Source of the DNA: an uncultured Collinsella sp.
Lineage (GTDB): Bacteria > Actinomycetota > Coriobacteriia > Coriobacteriales > Coriobacteriaceae
DNA: 64,000 nt
Direction of reading: 5' to 3'
NCBI GenBank assembly: GCA_900544095.1
Contig: UQTV01000001.1
Span: 558,001-622,000, forward strand
The translations under genes were made by a program, and so were the position numbers. The notes under the pieces were generated by a model. The model was not told the DNA's origin. It ran no database searches and saw only the letters and a program-made list of their open reading frames with translations. Below are positions 25,371 to 33,130 of the stretch, in pieces. Position 1 is the stretch's first letter. Each line of letters starts with the position of its first letter.

Positions 25371-26330
25371 CTACTTCCAACGAAGCAGATAGCCACCTAT
25401 ATCCAGGCCGGCGCCAAATCCAACGAGGGCGATGGTGTCGCCCGCATTCAGTGCGTCGGTGCGTGCCAGCCGGTCAAGCGCATAGGGAATGCAGGCGCTC
25501 GAAATGTTGCCGGTCTCGCGCAGCGTTCGAACCACGCGCTCGTCTGGCACACCGAGGCGTTTGACCGCCTGACTCAGGATTCGTTCGTTAGCCTGATGGA
25601 ATACAAAATGATCGATATCTTCGACCGAAATGCCCGCATCGCTCGCAAGCTTATGGACCGTGTCGCAGATGGCGTTGACGCCGAACTTGAACACGCGGCG
25701 GCCATTCATGGACAGCACGCTCTCGCTATCTGCGGAGGCCTTAAACGGCGAGGTACCGACCAGACCGGGAACGCGCAACGTCTCGACGTCGGGCGCCGTC
25801 GAAAGCTCAACGGCAAGGGGGTTGTCTCCCCCAGCCCCTATCACTGCAGCGCCCGCGCCGTCGCCAAAGAGCACGCAGGTGGCACGGTCGGTCCAGTCGA
25901 GCGCGCGCGTCATCTGCTCGGCAGCAACGACAAGCACGCGCTCGGCACGGCCGCGGGCGATATAGCCCTCGGCGACATCGAGCGCAAATACGAAGCCGGC
26001 ACAAGCCGCCGAGACATCGAAGGCAGGGCACGTCGCGCCCAGTCGCTCAGCAACGGCACACGCCTCGGCGGGAACAAGGTGGTCACCCGTCGTCGTCGAG
26101 CAGACGATCAGATCCAGCTGGCTCGCGTCGATTCCGGACACCTGGAGTGCCCGCTCGCTCGCCGCTACTGCAAGGTCGTCAAGTGACTCGGTGGTGCAGA
26201 CGTGGCGGCTCTTGATACCTGTGCGAGTAAAAATCCACTCATCCGAGGTATCGAGGAACTCAGACAGCTCGTCATTGGAAACACTGCGCTCAGGAAGTGC
26301 CGAACCTGTTCCAAGAATCGTGAAACCCAT
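25371..26330 (-). CDS. fabH: 3-oxoacyl-ACP synthase III (first gene of fab operon)
   Basis: 319-residue initiating condensing enzyme (acetyl-CoA plus malonyl-ACP). The catalytic triad is visible: Cys in FDVSAACAGFVFAL, His in FVFHQANERIL, Asn in LRETGNISSACIP. The start at ATG 26330 has AAAGGAGG 8 bases upstream; longer in-frame options run back into the promoter. It opens a ten-gene operon and is preceded by two matching 18-bp candidate operators around its promoter. Confidence 0.96.
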   Translation of the reverse strand: MGFTILGTGSALPERSVSNDELSEFLDTSDEWIFTRTGIKSRHVCTTESLDDLAVAASERALQVSGIDASQLDLIVCSTTTGDHLVPAEACAVAERLGATCPAFDVSAACAGFVFALDVAEGYIARGRAERVLVVAAEQMTRALDWTDRATCVLFGDGAGAAVIGAGGDNPLAVELSTAPDVETLRVPGLVGTSPFKASADSESVLSMNGRRVFKFGVNAICDTVHKLASDAGISVEDIDHFVFHQANERILSQAVKRLGVPDERVVRTLRETGNISSACIPYALDRLARTDALNAGDTIALVGFGAGLDIGGYLLRWK

Positions 26331-26347
26331 CACTAACCTCCTTTGAG

Positions 26348-26413
26348 TTGTTGACGTGTTTACATCGACCAAGAGAGGATAACGCATTTCAGTCTTTGTT
26401 GACGTGTTAACAT
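26348..26413 (-). promoter_or_regulatory. fab operon promoter with paired 18-bp candidate operators
   Basis: Two copies of ATGTWAACACGTCAACAA (minus strand) at 26348-26365 and 26396-26413 differ at one base and start 48 bp apart. Each contains an imperfect palindrome GTTAACACGTCAAC (10 of 14 symmetric). Between them lies the -10 TATCCT (26376-26381). The distal copy covers the expected -35. The arrangement looks like repressor sites for a fatty-acid regulator encoded elsewhere; I see no FabT, FapR or FasR gene in the window. Confidence 0.7.
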
Positions 26414-26506
26414 TAAATTGTCCAAATGCGACAAAGGCTTCACATTGTGTCTATCTCTCGACACCATTGCGTTATTCACTTATTCATTAAGGAGGTAGCA
26501 GCCGTT

Positions 26507-27283
26507 ATGGATGCCAAATTAACGATAGTCGACGTAACCGGATCGACCAACGATGACCTGCTCGAAGCAGGAAAACAGGGAGCGCCGCACGGCACAGGAC
26601 TTGCCGCCCGGGCTCAGACAGCAGGACGCGGCCGGCGCGGCCACAAGTGGGATTCAACCGCCGGCAACCTATTGCTTTCGATTGTCCTGCGTCCATGCGT
26701 TAATCCTGCGAAGTACTCTGGTCTTGCTGCCGTCAGCGGCCTAGCGGTGCTCGAGGCGCTCGAAAAACAGGGTCTTGCAAACGAGATTGGCCTCAAATGG
26801 CCCAACGACCTGGTCGCGCGTGGACGCAAACTCGGCGGCATTCTGGTCGAGGCCGCACGCGATAACGAAGGCAAACCTTTCGCCGTCTGTGGCATTGGTG
26901 TCAATGTGAACTATGCGCCCCAAGAGGTGCCCGATGGCGGCCTGCCGGCAATCGGTCTCTCGGACCTTAACGAGAACGTTCCAGCTGTCGACATGCTCCT
27001 CGATGAGGTCTATCACGCAGTTATAGACGCTATAGATGCCTGGGCAGAACGCCTCAACGCCATGGAAGAAAACACCGGACCGCTCGCGCCCGTCCACGGC
27101 GAATATGTCGCTCACCTCAATTGGATTGGAAAGCACGTTATCGCCCGCTCCCCTGCCGGTGACGAGCTGGCGCGAGGCATCTTTAAAACGGTCGATGGCT
27201 TTGGTCGTGCGTGCATCGAAACAGAAGACGGCTTGCGATCCTTCCATTTTGAGGAAGCGTCATTGCGCCCCTTGAGTGAGTAG
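26507..27283 (+). CDS. birA: biotin--[acetyl-CoA-carboxylase] ligase (class I, no HTH)
   Basis: 258-residue ligase that biotinylates AccB. Motifs: STNDDLLEAG, the biotinyl-AMP loop AGRGRRGHKW, LKWPNDLVARGRKLGGILVE and CGIGVNVNY. There is no N-terminal DNA-binding domain, so it should be monofunctional and not a biotin repressor. The start at ATG 26507 lies 11 bases from AAGGAGG, and the domain begins here. It is divergent from the acc/fab operon that encodes its substrate, a functional pairing. Confidence 0.95.
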   Translation: MDAKLTIVDVTGSTNDDLLEAGKQGAPHGTGLAARAQTAGRGRRGHKWDSTAGNLLLSIVLRPCVNPAKYSGLAAVSGLAVLEALEKQGLANEIGLKWPNDLVARGRKLGGILVEAARDNEGKPFAVCGIGVNVNYAPQEVPDGGLPAIGLSDLNENVPAVDMLLDEVYHAVIDAIDAWAERLNAMEENTGPLAPVHGEYVAHLNWIGKHVIARSPAGDELARGIFKTVDGFGRACIETEDGLRSFHFEEASLRPLSE

Positions 27284-27342
27284 GTCGCCACAGCCAGCCG
27301 CTCGGCAGCCTTACCCGGCGATCCAAACCCATCATGCAAAAC

Positions 27343-27380
27343 AAAAGGGCCCCGCTACCGTAACGGTAGCGGGGCCCTTT
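27343..27380. terminator. bidirectional terminator between birA and rpsJ
   Basis: A near-perfect palindrome, AAAGGGCCCCGCTACCGT and its complement, between convergent genes. On the minus strand it is followed by TTTTGTTTTG, so it mainly serves the rpsL-rpsJ transcript. Confidence 0.85.
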
Positions 27381-27399
27381 AAGCTATGAGCGATATCGC

Positions 27400-27708
27400 T
27401 TAGAGCTTGATGTCGATGTCGACGCCAGCGGGGAGGTCGAGACGCATGAGCGAATCAACGGTGCCCGAGGTGGGGTCAAGGATGTCGATGAGGCGCTTGT
27501 GGGTGCGCATCTCGAACTGCTCACGGGAGTCCTTGTTCACGTGCGGCGAGCGGATAACCGTGTACAGGTTGCGCTCGGTGGGCAGGGGGACAGGACCGGA
27601 AACGCGAGCGCCGGTCTTCTGAGCGGTCTCGACGATGAGCTTCGCGGACTGATCGACGACCTCGTGATCATAGCCCTTGAGGCGAATGCGGATCTTCTGG
27701 GTAGCCAA
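27400..27708 (-). CDS. rpsJ: 30S ribosomal protein S10 (in the str operon)
   Basis: 102-residue S10/NusE, starting MATQKIRIRLKGYDHEVVDQ with the family block TGARVSGPVPLPTERNLYTV. It serves both in the 30S head and in antitermination complexes. The start codon is TTG at 27708, with GGAGG 6 bases upstream. It is the last gene of rpsL-rpsG-fusA-rpsJ, not the first of the rplC operon; tuf is absent between fusA and rpsJ. Confidence 0.97.
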   Translation of the reverse strand: MATQKIRIRLKGYDHEVVDQSAKLIVETAQKTGARVSGPVPLPTERNLYTVIRSPHVNKDSREQFEMRTHKRLIDILDPTSGTVDSLMRLDLPAGVDIDIKL

Positions 27709-27768
27709 CTTAAACCTCCAAAGAGTGCGAGAGATGTTCTCGCGGATTACGTAACAGGGAGCTCGAAC

Positions 27769-29868
27769 TTAGGCGTTCTTGCTCATGACCTCGTCCACGA
27801 TGGACTTGGGCGCGGGCTCATAAGAGTCGAACTGCATCGTGTAGGATGCACGGCCCTGGGTCTGGGAGCGAAGGTCGGTAGCGTAACCGAACATCTCGCC
27901 CAGCGGCACCTTGGCACGGATGAGCTTGGTGTTCTTGCGATCCTCCATGCCCTCGATCTTGCCGCGACGACCGGAGAGGTTGCCCATAACGTCGCCCATG
28001 TACTGCTCGGGGGTCTCGACCTCGACAGCCATGATCGGCTCGAGCAGCTGCGGATCGGACTTCTTGAGGGCGTCCTTGATGGCCATGGAACCAGCGATCT
28101 TGAACGCGGCCTCGGAGGAGTCGACCTCGTGGTAAGAACCGTCGAACAGGGTGACCTTAACGTCGAGGACCGGGAAGCCGGCGATAACACCGGTGTTCAG
28201 GGCCTCCTGGATGCCCTTGTCGATGGACGGGATGTACTCCTTGGGCACGACGCCGCCGACGATAGCGTTGACGAACTCGTAGCCGAAGCCCTCCTCCATC
28301 TTCTCGAGCTTGATGACGGCGTGGCCGTACTGACCGCGACCGCCGGACTGACGGACGAACTTGCCCTCAGCCTTCTCGACGTCGTGACCAGCGGTCTCGC
28401 GGTAGGCAACCTGGGGCTTACCAACGTTAGCGTCAACCTTGAACTCACGGAGCAGACGGTCAACGATGATCTCGAGGTGCAGCTCGCCCATGCCGGCGAT
28501 GATGGTCTGGCCGGTCTCGTGGTTGGTGGACACCGTAAATGTCGGGTCCTCCTCGGCGAGCTTGGTCAGAGCCAGGGACATCTTGTCCTGCTCGGCCTTG
28601 GTCTTGGGCTCGATGGCAACGTCGATAACGGGCTTGGCAAACTCGATCTTCTCGAGGACGATCTCCTTGCCCTCGGTGCACAGGGTGTCACCGGTGGTGG
28701 AGTTCTTGAAGCCGACGCAAGCGACGATGTCGCCGGCGGCAGCATCGTCACGGTCGATACGCTCGGCGGCGTTCATCTCGAGGATGCGGCCGAGGCGCTC
28801 GCGCTGACCGTTGGAAGCGTTGATCACGTAGGAGCCGGACTCGGCACGACCGGAGTAAACGCGGACGTAGGTGAGCTTACCGACGAACGGGTCGGTCATG
28901 ATCTTGAAGACCAGGCCGGAGAAGGGCTCGTCGAAGTCAGGATGACGCTCGATCTCCTCGCCGGTGTCCGGATCGGTACCGGTGACGGCCTTGACGTCGA
29001 GCGGGCTGGGCAGGTAGTCGACGACAGCGTCGAGCAGCTCCTGAACGCCCTTGTTCTTGTAGGCGGAACCCACGAAGACGAGGTTGAGCTCGTTGGCCAG
29101 AACACCCTTGCGCAGAGCAGCCTTGAGCTCCTCGACGGTGAAGTCCTCCTCCATGAGGATCTTCTCCATGAGCTCGTCGTCAAAGCTGGCAGCAGCGTCG
29201 AGGAGCTCCTCGCGCTTGGTGGCAGCAATGTCGGCAAACTCAGCCGGGATCTCGTCCATCGGCTCGGGGTAGGTCATGCCCTTCTCGTCGGCCTTGAAGT
29301 CCCATGCAGTCATGGTGACCAGGTCGATGACGCCCCAGAAGTTGTCCTCGGCGCCCATCGGGACCTGAGCGGCCACGGCGTTAGCGTCGAGACGATCCTT
29401 CATGGTCTCGATAGCGTTGAAGAAGTCAGCGCCCACGCGGTCATACTTGTTGATGAAGGCGATGCGGGGGACGTTGAAGGTAGAAGCCTGACGCCAAACG
29501 GTCTCAGACTGGGGCTGGACGCCGGCAACGGCGTCGAAGACGGCGACAGCGCCATCAAGGACGCGCAGGCAGCGCTCGACCTCGGCGGTGAAGTCAACGT
29601 GGCCCGGGGTGTCGATGATCTGGATGCGGTAGTCCTTACCGTCCTTGTTCCAGAAGCAGGTGGTAGCAGCGGAGGTAATGGTTACGCCGCGCTCCTGCTC
29701 CTGAACCATCCAGTCCATGGTGGCAGCGCCCTCATGGACCTCACCGATCTTGTGGGTCTTACCGGTGTAGTAAAGAATACGCTCGGTCGTGGTGGTCTTA
29801 CCAGCATCGATGTGGGCCATGATGCCGATGTTACGGGTATCGGAAAGCTTGTACTTAGGCTTAGCCAT
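27769..29868 (-). CDS. fusA: elongation factor G
   Basis: 699-residue translocation GTPase. G1 is GIMAHIDAGKTTTTERIL, switch II DTPGHVDFTAEVERCLRVLD, and G4 NKYD instead of the common NKMD. Domain IV carries the GGRGQYGHAVIKLEKM segment. ATG 29868 is 19 bp after rpsG. Length and domain order are normal. Nothing suggests a fusidic-acid-resistance paralogue. Confidence 0.97.
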   Translation of the reverse strand: MAKPKYKLSDTRNIGIMAHIDAGKTTTTERILYYTGKTHKIGEVHEGAATMDWMVQEQERGVTITSAATTCFWNKDGKDYRIQIIDTPGHVDFTAEVERCLRVLDGAVAVFDAVAGVQPQSETVWRQASTFNVPRIAFINKYDRVGADFFNAIETMKDRLDANAVAAQVPMGAEDNFWGVIDLVTMTAWDFKADEKGMTYPEPMDEIPAEFADIAATKREELLDAAASFDDELMEKILMEEDFTVEELKAALRKGVLANELNLVFVGSAYKNKGVQELLDAVVDYLPSPLDVKAVTGTDPDTGEEIERHPDFDEPFSGLVFKIMTDPFVGKLTYVRVYSGRAESGSYVINASNGQRERLGRILEMNAAERIDRDDAAAGDIVACVGFKNSTTGDTLCTEGKEIVLEKIEFAKPVIDVAIEPKTKAEQDKMSLALTKLAEEDPTFTVSTNHETGQTIIAGMGELHLEIIVDRLLREFKVDANVGKPQVAYRETAGHDVEKAEGKFVRQSGGRGQYGHAVIKLEKMEEGFGYEFVNAIVGGVVPKEYIPSIDKGIQEALNTGVIAGFPVLDVKVTLFDGSYHEVDSSEAAFKIAGSMAIKDALKKSDPQLLEPIMAVEVETPEQYMGDVMGNLSGRRGKIEGMEDRKNTKLIRAKVPLGEMFGYATDLRSQTQGRASYTMQFDSYEPAPKSIVDEVMSKNA

Positions 29869-29887
29869 GTTAGTTCCTTACCTTAAC

Positions 29888-30361
29888 TTACCAACGATAG
29901 TGAGAGAACGCGCGGTTGGCCTCGGCCATCTTGAAGACGTCCTCACGCTTCTTGACGGAAGCGCCCAGGCCGTTGGAAGCGTCGAGGATCTCGTTGGCGA
30001 GACGCTCGGCCATGGTCTTCTCCTTGCGAGCGCGGGAGAAGTTGACGATCCAGCGGATACCCAGAGCGGTGGAACGACGGGAGTTGACCTCCATCGGGAC
30101 CTGATAGGTAGCGCCACCGACACGCTTGGGCTTAACCTCGAGCGTGGGCTTGACGTTGTCCATAGCCTTCTTGAAGGTAGCGAGAGCGTCGCCACCCTCG
30201 GACTTCTCGGCAACGATCTCGAAAGCGGTGTAAACGATGCGCTCAGCGGTGGCCTTCTTGCCATCAAGAAGGACCTTGTTGATGAGCTGAGTCACCAGGC
30301 GGTTGTTGTAAACGGCGTCAGGCTGAACCTCACGACGATTAGCTGCTGCACGACGCGGCAT
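29888..30361 (-). CDS. rpsG: 30S ribosomal protein S7
   Basis: 157-residue S7, an assembly initiator of the 30S head, starting MPRRAAANRREVQPDAVYNN with the QVPMEVNSRRSTALGIRWIV block. In E. coli S7 represses the str operon through the S12-S7 intercistronic region; that gap is 73 bp here and I see no clear structure in it. Confidence 0.98.
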   Translation of the reverse strand: MPRRAAANRREVQPDAVYNNRLVTQLINKVLLDGKKATAERIVYTAFEIVAEKSEGGDALATFKKAMDNVKPTLEVKPKRVGGATYQVPMEVNSRRSTALGIRWIVNFSRARKEKTMAERLANEILDASNGLGASVKKREDVFKMAEANRAFSHYRW

Positions 30362-30434
30362 GTGAAATCTCCTTAAGTGTCTACCGTGCGGCGCTTAGAC
30401 GGCACACGGCGAAAGTATCAAAACGTTATCTGGC

Positions 30435-30812
30435 CTATTTAGCCTTGGGGCGCTTAGCACCGTACTTGGAACGGGCCTGCATACGGTTCTGGACCGGAGC
30501 AGCGTCGTAGGCGCCACGGATGACGTGATAACGGACACCAGGGAGGTCACGGACACGACCGCCGCGGACGAGCACGATGGAGTGCTCCTGCAGGTTGTGG
30601 CCCTCACCCGGGATGTAAGCAGTGACTTCGATGCCGTTGACGAGGCGAACACGGGCAACCTTGCGAAGAGCCGAGTTCGGCTTCTTGGGGCTCGTGGTGA
30701 AGACGCGGGTGCACACGCCGCGCTTCTGGGAGTTGTGCTGCAGAGCAGCGTTCTTGGACTTCTTGGGCACGGAACGACGGCCCTGGCGAACCAGCTGGTT
30801 AATAGTAGGCAA
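30435..30812 (-). CDS. rpsL: 30S ribosomal protein S12
   Basis: 125-residue decoding-centre protein. TTSPKKPNSALRKVARVRL contains Lys43 and Lys44 as usual, but the second streptomycin-contact region reads LVRGGRVRDLPGVRYH, putting Arg at position 88 where most bacteria have Lys. In E. coli and M. tuberculosis a Lys-to-Arg change there gives streptomycin resistance. The start is TTG at 30812, with AGAAGGAG 6 bases upstream. First gene of the str operon. Confidence 0.97.
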   Translation of the reverse strand: MPTINQLVRQGRRSVPKKSKNAALQHNSQKRGVCTRVFTTSPKKPNSALRKVARVRLVNGIEVTAYIPGEGHNLQEHSIVLVRGGRVRDLPGVRYHVIRGAYDAAPVQNRMQARSKYGAKRPKAK

Positions 30813-30906
30813 AGCGTACTCCTTCTCGAATGATTCCAGCTTTCTGTAAAGTGCAACGGCTTGAATCGAGGGGTCAGCATCCCCCTACGAAACACGCAGT
30901 TCGATA

Positions 30907-30935
30907 GGATACGTGGCGTTAGCTGTGCCGTCAAC
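30907..30935 (-). promoter_or_regulatory. str operon (rpsL) promoter
   Basis: TTGACG (30930-30935) and TATCCT (30907-30912) separated by exactly 17 bases on the minus strand, about 95 bp before the rpsL TTG. One of the best sigma70 promoters in the window. Confidence 0.8.
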
Positions 30936-31017
30936 AGACCACGCCGCCGGGCGTATCCCAAAATTGGCACATTTCCGCAAAGCCTACACAAAAGGAATCC
31001 CCTCCTGTGCGCGGGGG

Positions 31018-31158
31018 CGGATCCCCGGGCCGGGCGGCACAGGGGTTAAGTTTGCTGCTCTACAGTCCTGGCTCGCACGGAGGCCACATTAAGTGGCCTC
31101 CGGCTCGTGCGGAACTCGCGACAAACTTAACCCCTGTGCCGCCCGGGCCGGGGATCCG
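31018..31158. repeat. long palindrome B (shared-core element) upstream of rpsL
   Basis: 141-bp nested inverted repeat. The outer arms CGGATCCCCGGGCCGGGC... pair with the complementary right arm with one mismatch, followed by GGGGTTAAGTTTG/CAAACTTAACCCC. The core contains TTAAGTTTGCTGCTCTACAG on the left and GTGCGGAACTCGCGACAAAC on the right, both identical to palindrome A, around an apical stem GGAGGCCAC-ATTAA-GTGGCCTCC. A GGCTC bulge lies on the right side of the stem. Confidence 0.92.
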
Positions 31159-31183
31159 ACGTGCTCGTCGGGGCAACGTTACC

Positions 31184-31218
31184 TGCCAAAAAGGGACAGG
31201 TTTATTTTGGTCGGTTTT
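31184..31218. repeat. left 35-bp inverted repeat of ECF sigma module
   Basis: TGCCAAAAAGGGACAGGTTT continuing to 31218. The exact reverse complement is at 33131-33165. The GGGACAGG core links it to the REP-like families. Confidence 0.92.
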
Positions 31219-31494
31219 ATCTGGGGAAACGTCGCGCTCCAACGGTGATCTGCTCTCACCTGTCGCATGGAAATCGGCGGCGCTTTCGGAAGTATGCGGC
31301 AAATTCTGGACCCGCCGAGCGCACCGGGGTTTTGCGATAATAAACCCGCAGGTAGAGCGCTTGAGCATATACGGTGTGGTCGACCCATCAAGATTTTGCC
31401 GCATACTTCAGGAATGCAGGCGAATATCGTGCGGTCTAACCGCCCATTTACCGCAAAGAAGGCCGCTTCCCCTAGTAGAAAGCGGCCCCAAATC

Positions 31495-32571
31495 TTACGA
31501 ATAGACGATGGTAAAGGGTTCCGACGTTTCGGCGCCCCCTGTTGAAGTGCAGCGTGTGCCTTCGAGCGTTACTGAAACCACTTGGTCGACATCAATCAAC
31601 TTCGTTGGCACCCAAATGTTCTCTCCGCTATTGCGTCCCATCGAAACATAGAAATTGTACGCCCCTGCGTCGTCATCTTCGATAATCTGCTCTGACCCAT
31701 CCTTGTAGGTGACGGTCAGTTTATGATCAACTGCTTCATAGCCCAGATCATCGATGTGCGTCTGGATGGAAAACGGACTGATCTCGAGAGGCGAGTCATC
31801 GGAGCGGAGTTCTTTTGTATCGACGTGCGCTCCGACGTTAAACTCTGGCGTCGATACCTCGAACACCTTCGCATCCTCACCTTTGCCCTCCGTCCAACTG
31901 ATATTCCAGGTGACCGCATGTCGTAAATCTCGATCGCGATTCCAAGATGCAAAGTACATCGTGCCGTTAATGACCGTGTCGCTTGATGTGTCTTTATCAA
32001 TGGTGCAGCGTGTATCAGCCCATTCCTCGCCGAAGTTCATGCTGGGTGTACTGACGCCCTCTTCTTCTTCACCATAGAGAACAAGTTCGCCAAGCTCTGC
32101 CGCCGGCTTGTAGTAGTTAACGCCATTCGGATTGGACAATGTAAACGTCACAGCACCGCAACCGTTCTCGTCGATTGCCATCTCATGAATGTCGAGCGTA
32201 TAGCCGTTGCCCTCGACGGACAGATTGACCTTCTGGGCTGCACCCTCCAGGCTTTGGGGCGCGATACCATCACCAAACTCTCTGGTGTAGGTATATTTCG
32301 TCCCCGACGAGCCGCCATTTGTCCAGGTAACGGACTCTCCGTTGCCATGGTTTCCCCAGGCAGAGGCAAAATAACTGGAATTGACAACAGCGTAGGCGAC
32401 CCCTCCGGTCGCCAGCACTCCGGCAAGACATCCGATTGCGGCAACATACAGAGGCTTCGCGTGACCCTTTCGGCGAAGCGGCTCGCCAGCAGCGGCATAA
32501 AGAACACGGTCAGCAAGATCGCTATCGGCTTGGACGGACTCGAAGGCCTGCTTGATCTGGTTGGATTTCAC
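31495..32571 (-). CDS. probable membrane-anchored anti-sigma factor (DUF4179-like)
   Basis: 358-residue protein with a short cytoplasmic N-terminus, one TM helix near residues 40-63 (PLYVAAIGCLAGVLATGGVA), and a large acidic extracellular part without recognised catalytic motifs. It is encoded directly after an ECF-type sigma factor and overlaps it by 50 bp, the usual sigma/anti-sigma arrangement. GTG 32571 has GGAGG 6 bases upstream. The role as anti-sigma is inferred from context and topology, not from a sequence motif. Confidence 0.7.
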   Translation of the reverse strand: MKSNQIKQAFESVQADSDLADRVLYAAAGEPLRRKGHAKPLYVAAIGCLAGVLATGGVAYAVVNSSYFASAWGNHGNGESVTWTNGGSSGTKYTYTREFGDGIAPQSLEGAAQKVNLSVEGNGYTLDIHEMAIDENGCGAVTFTLSNPNGVNYYKPAAELGELVLYGEEEEGVSTPSMNFGEEWADTRCTIDKDTSSDTVINGTMYFASWNRDRDLRHAVTWNISWTEGKGEDAKVFEVSTPEFNVGAHVDTKELRSDDSPLEISPFSIQTHIDDLGYEAVDHKLTVTYKDGSEQIIEDDDAGAYNFYVSMGRNSGENIWVPTKLIDVDQVVSVTLEGTRCTSTGGAETSEPFTIVYS

Positions 32572-33040
32572 GGTCGCCCTCCTCTAGGATGAACTTGAGC
32601 TTCGATCTGCCGCGAGCTAAACGCGTTCGAACGGTCGCGGCTGGCACATGCAGTAACTCGGCAATTTCTGAAGTCGAGAAGCCCAGATAGTAATAGAGCA
32701 CGATAGGAATACGGAATCGCTCCGGAAGTCGCATAACGTCTGACAGGACCGCCTTGGTCTCCTCCTGCGCCGTCGAAAGCGAATCGGCCAGATTCTCAAT
32801 ATCCTCCACGCGCCTCCACGGCTTTCGAAAGAGAGATTTACATTCATTGATCGTGACCCGGATAAGCCATCGACGAAGATGCTCCCAGTTTTCAAATTGC
32901 GCGTCGCTTTTGAGCAACTTAAGAAAGACGTCTTGAGCGACATCGTCGGCGTCAGCGCGATCACGCAGATACGTCAATGCGATCCGAAACACGACATCCC
33001 GGTGGTCTTCGACCGCCTGTCTAAAAGCTTGTTCTTCCAT
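32522..33040 (-). CDS. ECF-type sigma-70 family RNA polymerase sigma factor
   Basis: 172-residue alternative sigma factor. Region 2 spans about residues 10-75 (DVVFRIALTYLRDRADADDV, then AQDVFLKLL), and region 4 about 110-160 (LPERFRIPIVLYYYLGFSTS, EIAELLHVPAATVRTRLARG). I start at ATG 33040, with GGGAGG 5 bases upstream; a GTG two codons earlier is possible. A TGAAAC-N17-CGTATC promoter precedes it, suggesting autoregulation. The signal sensed is unknown. Confidence 0.92.
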   Translation of the reverse strand: MEEQAFRQAVEDHRDVVFRIALTYLRDRADADDVAQDVFLKLLKSDAQFENWEHLRRWLIRVTINECKSLFRKPWRRVEDIENLADSLSTAQEETKAVLSDVMRLPERFRIPIVLYYYLGFSTSEIAELLHVPAATVRTRLARGRSKLKFILEEGDREIQPDQAGLRVRPSR

Positions 33041-33088
33041 AATCACCTCCCGGTGACATTAATGGTTCTCGATGAGGCCCTCACCATA

Positions 33089-33117
33089 GATACGCTCTTG
33101 TCGGGCGAAATGTTTCA
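33089..33117 (-). promoter_or_regulatory. ECF-type promoter (TGAAAC-N17-CGTATC) for the sigma gene
   Basis: TGAAAC at 33112-33117 and CGTATC at 33089-33094, 17 bases apart on the minus strand. This closely matches the sigma-W class consensus (TGAAAC-N16-CGTA) and lies about 50 bp before the ATG, as expected for an autoregulated ECF operon. Confidence 0.75.
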
Positions 33118-33130
33118 AATTCAAGCATGA

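Larger units (their letters stand above)
30813..31494. other. 682-bp region: str promoter, palindrome B, inverted repeat
   Basis: From rpsL outward: an 85-95 nt leader with a small GGGG...CCCC hairpin, the str promoter (30907-30935), palindrome B (31018-31158), a 35-bp repeat (31184-31218), then 31219-31494. That last part contains the gap to the anti-sigma gene. It shows a spaced inverted arrangement (TGCGGCAAATTCTGGACCCG near 31290 against GATTTTGCCGCA near 31391) but no recognisable gene. Confidence 0.65.

Noticed and set aside
27499..29886. A 795-codon open frame antisense to fusA and rpsJ
   Set aside because: Same codon-bias artefact as over rpoBC; the sense strand encodes clear EF-G and S10.
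31018..31158. Element B as a T-box, tRNA or ordinary terminator
   Set aside because: No T-box consensus or tRNA cloverleaf could be drawn. There is no terminal T run, and the core is shared with two other loci, which an ordinary terminator would not explain.
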